A stretch of DNA of 64,000 nucleotides. It comes from Euglena gracilis (lineage: Eukaryota; Euglenida; Euglenophyceae; Euglenales). Under the pieces are notes generated by a model that saw only the letters and a program-made list of their open reading frames with translations, was not told the origin of the DNA and did not search any database. Positions 21,557 to 32,543 of the stretch are shown here, in pieces. The position numbers and the translations under genes are program-made. Position 1 is the stretch's first letter. Every line of letters starts with the position of its first letter. The DNA is taken from the NCBI GenBank assembly GCA_039621445.1, contig CP154956.1, positions 6,136,170 through 6,200,169 on the forward strand, in the 5' to 3' direction.

Positions 21557-22145
21557 TTTTTTTGATTGTGATTTGTTTCGGCTGTGAAGGTCAGGGGGGT
21601 TTGAAAACACGTTGACAAGAGAGTGCAAAAAATGAGCGAAATTCTGATTTTGGCTGGGAGACCCCCGGGACTTTGGCGAAAAAATGGTGTTTTTGGGGGG
21701 TGCGGAAATGGACTTTGTACGTCGAAACCCCCGGGACCTTGCCGGCCCACAGGGAAAAAAACACAAAAAAGCGCCATAGGAAAGGGACCTTTCCTGCCCA
21801 TGTTGCTTCTTTCGGCTGTGTCCCCGGGTGTGTCCGAGCTGCCGGCGGTGTGCGTCCTGGGTGTTTGCTGGACTGCTTTGCTTGCGGCACCTTGGTGTGG
21901 TGTTCTGGGGCTGTTTGTTAAAGCGCGGGGAGGAAGTGCCGGGGGGTGTGAGTGTGGTGTGACCAAGCCGGCGACAAGGACGCAGGGGAAGGAGGGTAAG
22001 TGTGGGGCGTTGGTCAAGGGAAGCGCAGGGGGGATGAAATGGGGTCCGCAGGGAATGAAGGGAATAAAGGGGAACGGGTGTCTCCCACCCGGCTTGTACC
22101 CGGGATGCGCAGAACCAGTTGTGTGGCAAAGAACCCAGCAGAAGA

Positions 22146-22266
22146 AGCCCGGCACAGGAAGGACAAAATTGTGTTTATGCGCGCAAATGCGCACATAAAC
22201 ATGTTAATGTTGATGCGCGCAATTGCGCGCATCGACACAATTTTGTCCTTCCTGTGCTGGGCTTTG
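22146..22266. repeat. Long hairpin with GCGC cores
   Basis: AAGCCCGGCACAGGAAGGAC, AAAATTGTG and TGCGCGCAAATGCGCAC on the left are matched by GTGCGCGCAATTGCGCGC-type sequence, CAATTTTGTCCTTCC and TGTGCTGGGCTT on the right. Arms are about 55 bp and nearly perfect, with a few bases of loop at ATGTTAATG. Confidence 0.82.
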
Positions 22267-23945
22267 GCACCCATGAACTGACGCCGTTGAAAAACTGCGT
22301 GACATAGAGGCCCTGACGGTACAGACTGACGGGCCATCCAGTTGGTGGGTTTGTCACACTGTTTGTCAACGGTGCAAGCTTATGGGCGCAAATGCGCGCA
22401 CAAACAAAAATTATGTTTTATGCGCGCATTTGCGCAAATGCGCGCACCAACATAATTGTGTTGGTGCGCGCATTTGCGCCCATAAACACAATTAAGAACG
22501 GTGTGACGGAAACACAACCGTCAAACACTGACAGCAGATGTGGTTCATTTGCGCATTTGCGTGCATCACGTTTTTTTGTGGGCGCAAATGCGCAAATAAA
22601 CTGTATGCAGAAACTGCACAATTTATTATGTTTATTTGCGCATTTGCACCCACAAACAACATAATGCGCGCAAATGCGCAAATAAACAACTAATGGAGGA
22701 GTAGAAAACGATTGCATTTGGCCCTCTTACTGATACCCTTAGTGGCTTCTGAATGGGTTGAAAGCAAATGACCACACCGTCTCCTCCGGTATATGGTGTT
22801 ATTGTGCCGTTTTTGGACCATTGACAGGTCCCACAAAAGATGGAGACATAGGATCTCCAGAAGGTGGTTGCATAGCCACCCAGTAACGGTAGACGTCCAC
22901 CGGCCCCAATTTTTGGGTCCCAAGGGCCCTGCCGCTGACCTGCGGCCTGGGCTCCGCTGCTAAAGCCCCATCAGCTGCTGATGCTTCAGCACCCAACAGG
23001 CCAGCATCCACTCCCCCGGTGCAACGACACCCACCACAGCGACCGCGTTATACCCCGCAACTGGGGCGTGAGACTGGGGGTATGACGTGGTGCCAGTGCA
23101 TGGCAACCGGCATCCGAAGAGAGGTAGCCCTCAAGCACCCGTTCCTTTGGATGCAAGGAAGTGTTGAACCTTTACCCCTGCATTGGGTGCATCAAAGCGG
23201 TGGGACCCACTCCCCCCAAATTATGCGCAAAAACCGGTGTTTTTTACGTTTTTCAAGGGAAAAATGGCAAAAAAAAACCATAAAACGGACTCCGGCCGGA
23301 CACGTCCCGGGTATTTCAGGTGCCAAATTTTGTCTTCTTTTAACGCAGTCCTGTTGCAGAAAAGGTGTCCAACAGTCACAGGTCGTTTGCATGTCATTAA
23401 TTCATGATGTTTAACTGCCAAACGGATGACGCCAAAACAACAGGACGTGTGGGCTGGGTAACAGCAGTGCAAATGTACACACGTACGCATGTACACACGT
23501 ACACATGTGTGTTGGTGCGCGCATTTGCGCAAATAAACACAGCTTTGTTTGTGTGCTCTAAAGCTCCTACAAACACATCATTTTGAAGCGGTTTATTAAA
23601 TGTTTGTTTGTTTATTTGCGCAAATGCGCGCACAAACGTAATTATGTTTATTTGCGCAACTGCGCGCACCAACACGTCCATCACGTTTTTAAACCTCGCA
23701 GGTCATGGTCCTCATTGGTGTCTTTTAACATAGAAAGTAAAAGTACATGTTGGTGGGCACATTTGCGCAAGTAAACAGAAACGTGTTGGTGCGCGCATTT
23801 GCGCAAATGCGCACACCACCAAATGTGTTGGTGCGCGCATTTGCGCCCACCAACACGTCATTTTAACATCATCGGTTTGTGTTTTATTTGCGCAAATGCG
23901 CCCATAAGCACAATTGTTTTTATTTGCGCAATTGCGCGCACAAAC
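22163..23945. repeat. Cluster of about 17 GCGCAAATGCGC / GCGCAATTGCGC palindromes
   Basis: Words of the form TTTGCGCAAATGCGCGCAC flanked by AAACA or GTTGGT occur near 22183, 22214, 22385, 22420, 22466, 22550, 22581, 22636, 22667, 23517, 23616, 23650, 23757, 23791, 23833, 23888 and 23922. Some sit in facing pairs that form larger hairpins. No gene is seen across the cluster; a low-complexity Ser/Pro/Ala open stretch at 22930-23200 is not convincing. Confidence 0.88.
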
Positions 23946-24279
23946 ACACATCAATTGCGTGACGGCTGCCTCACGTAGTCTGTGTGTCTGTGGTGGTGTG
24001 ATCTATTGAGGCCCCGTGTGTTCTCACCGGTGGCGGCAGTGTCCAAGCCAGTTCAGCCTGCATTTCAGCACCATTTCCAAGTGTCGTAACAAGGGGTGTG
24101 TGCCTCTCTCCCGTTTGATGTACAACAGCACAAGTCTCACCCCCAGCCCTATTAACGTCACCTGGTAAGCACGCCAGACCACTGGGAGTTAATCCCCTCC
24201 AATAGATGGGCGTAACGGTTCTTAAATCGTGTTCTAGGTGTCAGGGTACAGGGTCCCAGGGGTTACAAAAAAAATGGTA

Positions 24280-24367
24280 CATTTGCACAATTGCGCGCAT
24301 CCAAAGGAAAAAAGCTTAAGTGCGAATTAGGCCGCCTAAGACCCACCCACCCACCCACCCACCCACC

Positions 24368-24409
<42 letters not shown>

Positions 24410-24560
24410 ACACCACACACCACACACACCCACCCACACACACCCACCACCCACCCACCCACCCACCCAGTGTGGGTGTGGGTGTGGGTGTGGGTGTGGG
24501 TGGGTGTGTGTGTGTGTGTGTGTTGTGTTGTGTGTGTGTGTGTGTGTGCACGTGCGCATG
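24280..24560. repeat. Right arm of the inverted repeat, then CCCA/CA/GT microsatellites
   Basis: TTTGCACAATTGCGCGC, AAAAAAGCTTAAGTGCGAATT and AGGCCGCCTAAG mirror 21490-21556 and run on into (CCCA)n and (CA)n as in the left arm. (GTGTGG)n and (GT)n follow to about 24548. Confidence 0.8.
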
Positions 24561-26176
24561 GCTGGTCGGGAAAGGCTCTTTTTGTGCTCTTTTTTTGACA
24601 ATGTTGCTGAATCAGGAATTTTTTGCCCTCTGGGTGAATTCTGCTGTTTTGCACGTTTTTCTCTGAGGATTTGTTTTTTTTTTTGGAACCCCCCCATCAG
24701 GTTCTGTTCCAGAAATTTTGTGATTTGCACCAAAAGCCCAGATATTTCCTGAACAAAAGTTGCCAGACTGAATGGCAGTCAAACCCCTAACCACCTTTTT
24801 CCTGATTTGCTCGTTAAAGCCCTTTTGCAACAGTGAGACCCCTTGCTTCGCATGGGCAGGGTGTGAGTCTATAACTTGCGAAAAGAATTTTTACGGGAGA
24901 CCGGAATTCAGAGATGTTTATGGGTTTCCATAAATTTTGTCCGTATGCTAATGAAAAAGAAAAAAATCTGCTGTCCCGGAACGTTCAACGCAAAATCCAC
25001 CGGATAAATGCCCAAAAAAATGGCCATGTTTTGGGAGAAACGGGTCAACTTCTGCTTTTTTTTAATAAAAAAAAGTGATTTCCGGCATCTTGGACCATCA
25101 CCCATCGACCCAAAATGTCAAAAAATGCGTTTTCCGCCTTTTTAATTTTCACCCCGTTGCAAAATAATCTGGGTTAACGAGAGGGTGGGGTCCTCTCCCT
25201 CTTGGTTCCCCTGATGGCTGCCAAGAGCTGGACACCTGCTGGTGCTCTCCCCTTGCTACCTGGACCAGTATGCACTGCAGTTCCAGCAGCTGTAGAGGGG
25301 ATATTGTTGCTGTGAGGCCACTCAGGATGTCTCTTCTGCAACTCAGTCCCTGGGAGCGGTTTACGCAGCAGAGGCAATAATTGCCCCAATTTTTTGTGTA
25401 TGGGCCAAAAGCGGTTTTGCAACGGACGGGGGGGGGGGTCGCCCCCCCCCCCCACCACCCTGGTTGTTTGGCTGCTTCCCGTTCTGCACTGGCAGCACCC
25501 CAATACCCAAAGGCCCAATGCCCCCCGTCGGTGGTCAACACCACACGTCCTGGACGCAGGAGATGTTTTGGTTCTGATCCAACTTTGGGTATATCCCAAA
25601 GGTGATCCACGGTGCTCTCATCAAAGCTATTTTCCTGACTGCATGTGTCCCCCCACCCCTCCCCCACCCCCTGCATGGTGGGTGGGGGGGGGGGTTGACC
25701 CCTCCACCACCTCCTCCCGTATTTCCGGGAGCACCATTTTCGACCCCAAAATTTTTCTGTTAAAATGCCCAAATGCTGTGGTGGGTGGGGTCGACCCCCC
25801 CACCAGGCCTTCCCGTTCTGCCCTGGGTGCTGGGCACTGGTATTGAGTGTTTTTTTTTCTTTGGCTCTCTTGGCCACTTTGGCCACTTTTGTTTTGTGTT
25901 GTGGACAACGTTGGGCAATTTCTAACCGCTTTAAGAAATTTCGGCCATTTACGTCAATTTCATTCATCTTGGGTAATTTGCAATCGTTTTTCGGGGTCAC
26001 AAGGCCATTGCTGTGGCTTTCGTCTGCCAACTTTTTTTCCAAAACGAAAACACGTGAAAACGTGAAAAAAATGTCATGCTGGTTTGAAAAATTGGCCAAA
26101 TCCGTTCAGCCATTTGGGCCCATGTGGCCAACATCCATTGATTTCGGCCCATTTGCTTTTGGCCCAAAGCAACCAG
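24561..26176. other. Non-coding; repeats and MITE relics
   Basis: A diverged minus-strand copy of repeat R1 lies at about 24895-25160. A poly-G/C element related to the MITE at 3341 spans about 25420-25830 (GTATTTCCGG and GGCCTTCCCGTTCTGCCCTG are shared). At 25200-25300 several frames are open but none has both splice sites. No gene is called. Confidence 0.5.
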
Positions 26177-26375
26177 AGTGACCGATTCGGACAGGCAGTG
26201 TTTGAACAGTGTGATGATGGTGGTGGGGCGACAGTGGTGGGGTGCTCCCCGGTGCCAGATCCAGCCGCAGCAGTAAGCCACGCTGTGGACAACAGCGGAC
26301 AGTTTGCGATCCCGTATCGTCTGATGTGCGCAAACCATTTTGATAAGTTGGTGCATTTGGGAATGCTGTGGGGGG
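26177..26375 (+). CDS. Internal exon, function unknown
   Basis: Between AACCAG and donor GGGG/GTTACC there are 66 open codons: SDRFGQAVFEQCDDGGGATV, then PVPDPAAAVSHAVDNSGQFA, IPYRLMCANHFDKLVHLG. The composition is that of a real protein, with a Gly-rich turn after CDD. A GTAAGC at 26272 could serve as an earlier donor, but the frame continues well past it. No family is recognised and no adjacent exon is certain. Confidence 0.52.
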
Positions 26376-28525
26376 GTTACCATGGGTTCGCTTCAAGAAT
26401 TAACCCCGTTTCGACTGATGGCGGAGCCCCCACAGTACCCCACACTACCCCTCCCCTGCAACCCACCACCCCCACCCCCTTAAATGGAATAAAGTGGAGC
26501 CCCCACACTTCAGTGTGGGGCACTGTGGGGGGTGTGTGTGGGGGGGGGGTGTCCAGAAACATCAGGTGTTGGACAGTTGCACGGTTGGATAGTTGGACAA
26601 ATACAGGATTTTGGTATTATGGTTCTGGGGGGTGGGGGGGTCGTGTTGGGTGGGGGCGTGGGGGGGGGGATTGTGGGGTGCTCTTGGGGCACCACTTTTT
26701 GCCATCACTCAGGAGACCTGAACCCCTCAATGGAACCCAGGCCCACCACAATATTTGGGCATTTCAAAATTTTTCAAAAAAAAGGTTTTATTGTGCTCCT
26801 TTTACGTCCACAAACCGAAAAAAATTTCCAGATCTCCTTCGTTTTGGAGAAAACTCCCATTTAATCCCCAGGGCTGCGCACATTATTATCGCAAATTCTC
26901 ACCCCAAAAATACCTATCACAGAGCCGCTGCCGGGTCGGGTGGATTTCCCCTCACCGAAGTCCGAGTGGTGTCTATCCAGGCGTTTTGTGCGAAGCTATG
27001 TTAAATTTTTAAACAAGCTCCACCAACGCTTCGTCCGTCTTCCATCCTTACTCACGGTTGCTCTCGGGGCTTGGGGACCGTGGCGGCACAAGGAGCGAGG
27101 GAGGGACACCGCAGGCGAAGCACAACGGCCTCCTCAAAAGGGCAACGCGCGGAGCCGAGGTGCACGGCTATTCCCGCGACGCCGGGATACTCCGGGGAGT
27201 CTGACGGCATGGGAATCAGTGGCCGCAAAAGAAGCAGCTTTGGCGAAAGCACCCTTCGGTGCCCCCCACCCCGACTTCCTGGGCAATTTTCTCTCCTCCG
27301 GCCTGCGCGAAACATCCCCCTCCCGCCCACACCATGCGTGCGATGACTTCCTGAGCCCTCTACTTGACGTCGGAGAGGCCGGCGTCGAGCAATTTTTCCG
27401 TCCAATTTTCAAAAACATCCGACAATTTCCAGGGGAGTCCTTTTTAAAAACAAGCGTTGTTGCGGGAAACTTCTCGCCAAGGTTTATCCGACCTGCAGCC
27501 CGCGCCTGATTTTATTTAGCCAAGCTCCTTTGTCAGCGGCCAAAGATGATTTTGGGCTTTTTTTGCTGGCCCGAAAAAAATGGGGGAATGGGCCAGCTTG
27601 CTCTTCCCCCCCCCCCGTTATGAGTAGGAAATAAAGCTTTTAATGCGGTTTGGCTTTTCTTGGTCCAAAAAATAATCCCAACTGCCCAAAAATGGGCTTT
27701 GGGCCAAAAAAATCACTGGACAAAGTTTTCGACACCTCGGGCTCCGCACTTTGCCCTTGTGAGGCCATGCCTTGCTCGCCGGCCTCGCAAGGTCTTTGTG
27801 CTTCGCCCTCGGTGTCCCTTCCTCCCTTGTCGGTTTTCCTCGAGAGTAGGATTTCCGCTTGACAAATTTGGACTGGGTTCATCGAGCCCCACAGGGGGGT
27901 ACTGCGGACCGTTGAATGAACAATGCATGTGAGTCAAAATCTGACCCATACCAGGGGGGTGCAACAGGCCCCCCTTAAAGAGGAGTCGGTCCCAGGAGTT
28001 GGGGAGGGGGCGATCCCCCACCCACCACGGCACCCGCACAAAGAAAACCCCACAGCACCCAACGAAATTTTTGGCTGAAAAAATCGGGGCCCCCGGAAAC
28101 ACAGGAAGGCCGATGGTTGGGGGGGGTGGGTGACCCCCCACCCATAGGGTTGCGGGGATTCCCGTGCAGGTCTGGGGGGGTTGAGTGGCCCCAACCCCCG
28201 CACACTCGAAAACCCATTTAAATCCACCTGGGACCCCCTCCCCCGTTGAAAATCGGCCAAACAACCCCCCCCCGAAATTTCATCTTCCCTGCTGTGCAAT
28301 CCTGGAAAAAATCTTGGTTTGGTTCTGGAATCTCCCCTCCTGGTCCAAGTGAGGGCACCTGGTCTGACCCCTGAACAAAGCCAACACTTAGCTCCTTGGG
28401 GGCACCCCCCCTTCGGGGGTGGGTCAGACAGGTCTCAAGTGAAGCTCTGGTCGGATGGCAAAGGGGGGGGGGTTCTAAAAACTGATGTGAAAATGGGGGG
28501 GACCTGTTCATCTTAACCTCAAACT
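26376..28525. other. Non-coding; includes inverted pair of a GC-rich repeat
   Basis: 27085-27190 (plus) and 27720-27860 (minus) share AAGGGACACCG, GGCGAAGCACAA and AAGGGCAA, so they are inverted copies of one repeat. The 189-codon open frame at 26940-27509 runs through this repeat and is not called a gene. Poly-G/C element relics lie at about 27900-28270. Confidence 0.5.
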
Positions 28526-28602
28526 TCAAACTTGGAACGAGCGAACAAACACAACATAAGACTGCGGATTACGTCTCGCCATGAATATGCTGAGCACGCC
28601 AA
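28526..28602 (-). CDS. Small terminal exon, minus strand, unknown
   Basis: On the minus strand, acceptor CCAGCACCCTGCCTAG precedes a frame reading GVLSIFMARRNPQSY, VVFVRSFQV and a TGA. It is short (about 25 codons) and has only its acceptor and stop as support. The hydrophobic-basic tail is plausible, but this may be chance. Confidence 0.3.
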
Positions 28603-28769
28603 CTAGGCAGGGTGCTGGCAACGTCACAGCACGCAACCCTGGAGTCCAGCAGGGATCGGGGTTCAGGATGTGCGGGAGGGGTGGGAGCCAGAGGAGAGAG
28701 AATCCTGAAATCACAAAAGGGTGAAGGCAATTATTGTTTTGAACCGTGGCAACTGAAGACACCCCCCAC

Positions 28770-29142
28770 CATACAATTGCTTACCGACCCCCGGGGGGGG
28801 GGGGAGGGGGGGTCACTCCACTTTTTTAAAAACCGGTCAGTCACTCATTTTCAAAAAACCAGCCAGTCACTACCCCCCCGAGGGGGGGGGCCACTCAGAA
28901 AAACGGCCACTTTACAGTCATTTTAGGCCATTTTAGGCCCAAAAAAATTTTCCGGCACCTTCGGCGCCGGGGTCACTCAAGCCACTTTTGCCCACTCCTG
29001 GCCGACCCCCCCCCCCCGGCCGGGGGGGGGGTCCGGGCCAAAAAACAGTCAGTCACTCTGAAAAAACCAGTCAGTCACTCTGAAAAAACCAGTCACCCAC
29101 CCCCGGGGGGGGGGGGTCGGTCAGTGCTTAAGCAATTGCCTG
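28770..29142. mobile_element. 373-bp hAT-type MITE with 8-bp target duplication
   Basis: Ends are CATACAATTGCTTACCGACC (left) and GGTCAGTGCTTAAGCAATTG then CCTG (right). Exact 8-bp duplications CCCCCCAC flank it (28762-28769, 29143-29150). Inside, AACCAGTCAGTCACTC repeats four or five times in both orientations around poly-G/C blocks and a CCGGCACCTTCGGCGCCGG hairpin (28952-28970). Relatives are at about 20180-20320 and 41600-41690. Confidence 0.88.
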
Positions 29143-29150
29143 CCCCCCAC

Positions 29151-30984
29151 CATTATCACCGCGAAACAAAACCAAATCAACAGTGTGCTGTTGACTGCCC
29201 CCAAAATCAAAAAAAACAAAGCCGAAACCCACCTCGGTGTGCACCGTGGCTGGCTGTTTGTTTGGTGCCTTTCATCCTCTGGCCTAGCACCTCCACCCCT
29301 CCCCCTGGGGATGGTCAGAAATTCACTTTGGCATGAGGGAGAAGAAGCCCCCCGGGTGCAAACCCACCCACCCACTTTTTTGAAAACCCACCCCCCCACA
29401 ACCGGGGGGGGGGGGGCAATCCACTGGTGTTCAAAAGCATGATTTTTGTAATTTTGGGAACATTTGCCACACCCGAAAACCCCCACCACAACTAGCACCT
29501 GTGTGGCACACCTCCCCGCCTGGGGGGGGGGTCAAGAGTGGGGTTGCCCCCCAGACCTGTGACCTGGGGATGGGGGTACGCCATGGGTTAGTCTTTTGCC
29601 CGGCGGAAGCGCAGGGTTGGGGGAAAACGAATAAAAACGGTTTAGATGGTGGGAGGGCAGAAGCTTTTATTCAAACCTGCCCTTCTCCGGTCCTTTCCAA
29701 ATGCGCTTCCCTGCTGCGGATCAAAAAGCACTGGGTCTAAAAAATTTTACCCCCCAATTGGCGACTCCTCAGGCAAAAGTTTGTCAAAATTGCTGAATTT
29801 CTGGATGACAAACTTGAAACCCCAACTGGAGCTGTGACACCCTGTCAATGTCGATCCTGCTGGCGGGGGACTCCAGGCAATTCCCTTCAAAATCTGAAAA
29901 TGATGTTCTTTCGGGGGAATGGGATAATTTCCCGAAGAAATCCAAAACAAACACCAAAAAGGCCAACCATCCTCAAAAAAAACTGTGACGTGTGCCAAAC
30001 ATCTGACATCAGGGGAACAAATCCTGGGGCGACCACCTGCAGGGATAGCTAGGAGGAAATTCGGGCGTTGAGCCCGGTTCGAAACCGCAGAATATATGAC
30101 ACGCGCCAACAAAGTTGTCACGCCGAGTGTAATTCTCCCCCTGCCTGCAAGCAGCATGGGCCTCTTGTTCACAATCACAGAAAGCAGGTGTTCTCCCCCA
30201 TGACCCAACCTGAGACCTTTTTGGGTCATTTTTCCTCGCATTTTTTTGATTCATACTTTGATAGGCCCCTTGTTTTGAAGCCTTGGATTTTGATTAAAAT
30301 TACTCATTCCTAATTCGGCCCAAAATGCGTGTTCCAGTCACCCATTACCCCACCCCTTCAGAAAACTTAAGCCCCTCCTCCAAAATGTGGTTCTCTTAAT
30401 TCAGTTCAAAATACATGGAAACACATCCAAGTGTCCCCGAAAACGTCAAAAAAACATCCTATTTTCAACAATAAGGCAAAAAACGGCCAAATCAGTTGAG
30501 TTCCGTGGCCAAAATCCCCTTGTGTGTGCAAGGCAAGGATGCCACGGGCAAATGCCATCAGAAAATTTTCTGGGTGACTCCTTCCCACCCCTGTCAATAT
30601 CCCCAACCCTGACCCCAACACTGACCCTAACCCCATCCCACCCTGACCCTGACCCTACCCCCACCCCAATGCAGCAACACATGAAATCTCAACCCTAACC
30701 CTATTCCTTCCAATAACCTCACAAAATCTTCATGTTTGGCATTTTTTCGTGGGTTATATTTATGACTTTGTGAGCGGCATTTGAAAACAATTCATGTCAT
30801 TTCCCAACCCTTACCCCTTTCCTTCTGATGACCTCAGCCCATTTGGTTCTCTACACACACACACACACACACACACCATATATATGTATATATACATATA
30901 TATACATATATACATATATATGTATACATATATATACATATATATACATATATACATATATATATGTGTGTGTGTGTGCGTGTG

Positions 30985-31029
<45 letters not shown>

Positions 31030-31824
31030 GTATGTACACACATATATAAGGGTTGATGCACATGGGGGGGGTTAACCCAAATTGGGCGACTCTTTGGGTT
31101 CGCTGTGTACGCTGTAGAGGCCAATACAACAACACTGAGCGGGAAAATTTCAGCTTTTGGGGATGAAATCAAAACCCTAACCCTATCCCTTCCAATGGCC
31201 TTCCAAAATCTCTGTGTTGGCAATTTTTTGGCAAAATCTCTGTGTTGGCAACGGGTCACATGGATTATATTTATGACTTAGTGCATGCTGCTGGGTGAAA
31301 AAAATTCTAGATTCTAGATTTTTTTTTGCATATTGGCCCCGAGAAGGCATCTGGATGGTTGGGAATAATTCTTCAATGGTTTTAAGGGAGGGCTTAAAAA
31401 TCATTTTAGGGGGGGGGAAGAAAAAATATTTTGGTGGGCCCGAATTTCGTCGGACGGGTTTTAGGTCGGCCCAACCATGGCCACCAGAAAATACCCGAAA
31501 ACAAATGTCGAGCAAAAAAAAAATGGTGGTTTTTATCGACCACCATTGGTCAATGAGGTCGGGCCAACCACCATTTTGGTCATCACCAGACCACCCCCCT
31601 CCCCCTGTGCAAAAATTTATTCCAGTTCTTTGTGCGGGAAAAAAATTTGACCTTGAAAAAGGCCTTTGCGGCACTTTTCCGGCACTTTGCGCCAGAAAAA
31701 TTTTGGGGGTTCGGCGGGGGGGGGGGTCTGACTTAAAACCCTGCTCTGACCCTCCACCTGATCCATCAACAAATTCGCATACAGGCAAAACCATCTTTCT
31801 GTCAGCTTCCTTGCAGGCAGAATC
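29151..31824. other. Non-coding; telomere-like tract and CA/TACATA microsatellites
   Basis: Poly-G/C relics at 29380-29540; CCCTGACCCTAACCCC-like tract at about 30600-30710; (CA)n and (TATACA)n at about 30850-31045. A B-box-like GGTTCGAAACC lies near 30077 but the surrounding bases do not fold as a tRNA. No exon is supported. Confidence 0.5.
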
Positions 31825-31965
31825 TCACGCCAGGAGGGCTTCGGTGGACCCAATGCACTGTGTTTCCCCTTCGGGGGCGGCCAGGTAGCTGCAGATGGTG
31901 GATGCGTTGTTGGTCGACAGGTTGAAACATGCCATGTGGAAGTTCATGCACGTCCCGTAGCACGT
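31825..31965 (-). CDS. Terminal exon of a cysteine-rich protein, minus strand
   Basis: On the minus strand, acceptor TTCACTCCCCTTCTGCAG precedes 46 open codons and TGA: TCYGTCMNFHMACFNLS, TNNASTICSYLAAPEGE, TQCIGSTEALLA. Five Cys in the first 46 residues, Asn-x-Ser/Thr sites and the terminal Leu-Leu-Ala suggest a secreted or extracellular-facing domain (inference). The acceptor is one of the best in the window. No upstream exon on the minus strand could be matched with confidence. Confidence 0.6.
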   Translation of the reverse strand, partial: TCYGTCMNFHMACFNLSTNNASTICSYLAAPEGETQCIGSTEALLA

Positions 31966-32000
31966 CTGCAGAAGGGGAGTGAATGATGGGGTTAATCAAG

Positions 32001-32122
32001 TGATCGACATTCGCCGAAAGAACTTCAGTGTTTTTGAGGGTTGGAGGGACTTGGATGCGTGCAGCAGGGCGACAAAAGCAATTGCCCAGTTATCTGAAGC
32101 TTCGCCTTCCGTCTGTACCTGA
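32001..32122 (+). CDS. Short exon-like frame, plus strand, unknown
   Basis: After ATCAAG the frame reads IDIRRKNFSVFEGWRDLD, ACSRATKAIAQLSEASPS and ends at TGA (32120-32122). The composition is good, with a Trp/Arg/Lys-rich helix-like stretch. The acceptor lacks a pyrimidine tract, and the frame is also open to its left, so the boundary is uncertain. It faces away from the minus-strand exon at 31825-31965. Confidence 0.35.
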
Positions 32123-32211
32123 CGGATTCCCTTGCCTTGGCCTCAAAAAATTACAACCAAAATCTCATGTGTATAATATGTATAAATAAATATATATATA
32201 TATATATAATA

Positions 32212-32510
32212 CTATACCTTTCCGATTATTTTCCCCGGTCGATTATTCCCCCCCCCCACTTTCGGCCCAAAAACAGGAAAGCCGGACCCGGGCGATTATT
32301 TCCCCCCCCCATTTTTTTTGGATTTTTGGACTTTCTGGGTGACAAACGCAAAGGAAAGTGCTGGGCACTAGATGTGCCTCGCTTCTTGTTCACAGCCTTC
32401 ATACTTGGCTTCACGGGCATAACAAAAGTACCTGCAGCGGGGGACCCGGGCGATTATTCCCCCCCCTGGTTTCGGGCTCCGTGGGGGGGGGAATAATCAA
32501 AAAGGTACAG
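32212..32510. mobile_element. GATTATTCCCC-type MITE, about 300 bp
   Basis: Left end TATACCTTTCCGATTATTTTC faces right end GAATAATCAAAAAGGTACAG (inverted). The interior repeats GGGCGATTATTCCCC twice with poly-C blocks. It sits between (TA)n tracts, so a target duplication cannot be read. Confidence 0.7.

Positions 32511-32543
<33 letters not shown>

Noticed and set aside
22930-23200. Ser/Pro/Ala-rich exon candidate
   Set aside because: Low complexity, no clear acceptor or donor, lies within the hairpin cluster.
25149-26099. 316-codon minus-strand open frame
   Set aside because: Passes through poly-G/C MITE sequence; no consistent domain or splice sites.
26940-27509. 189-codon plus-strand open frame
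   Set aside because: It crosses a repeat present in inverted form at 27720-27860, and composition shifts along its length.
30035-30100. tRNA-like B box (GGTTCGAAACC) with an A-box-like word upstream
   Set aside because: The T-stem pairs over only three bases and no acceptor stem or anticodon arm can be drawn.
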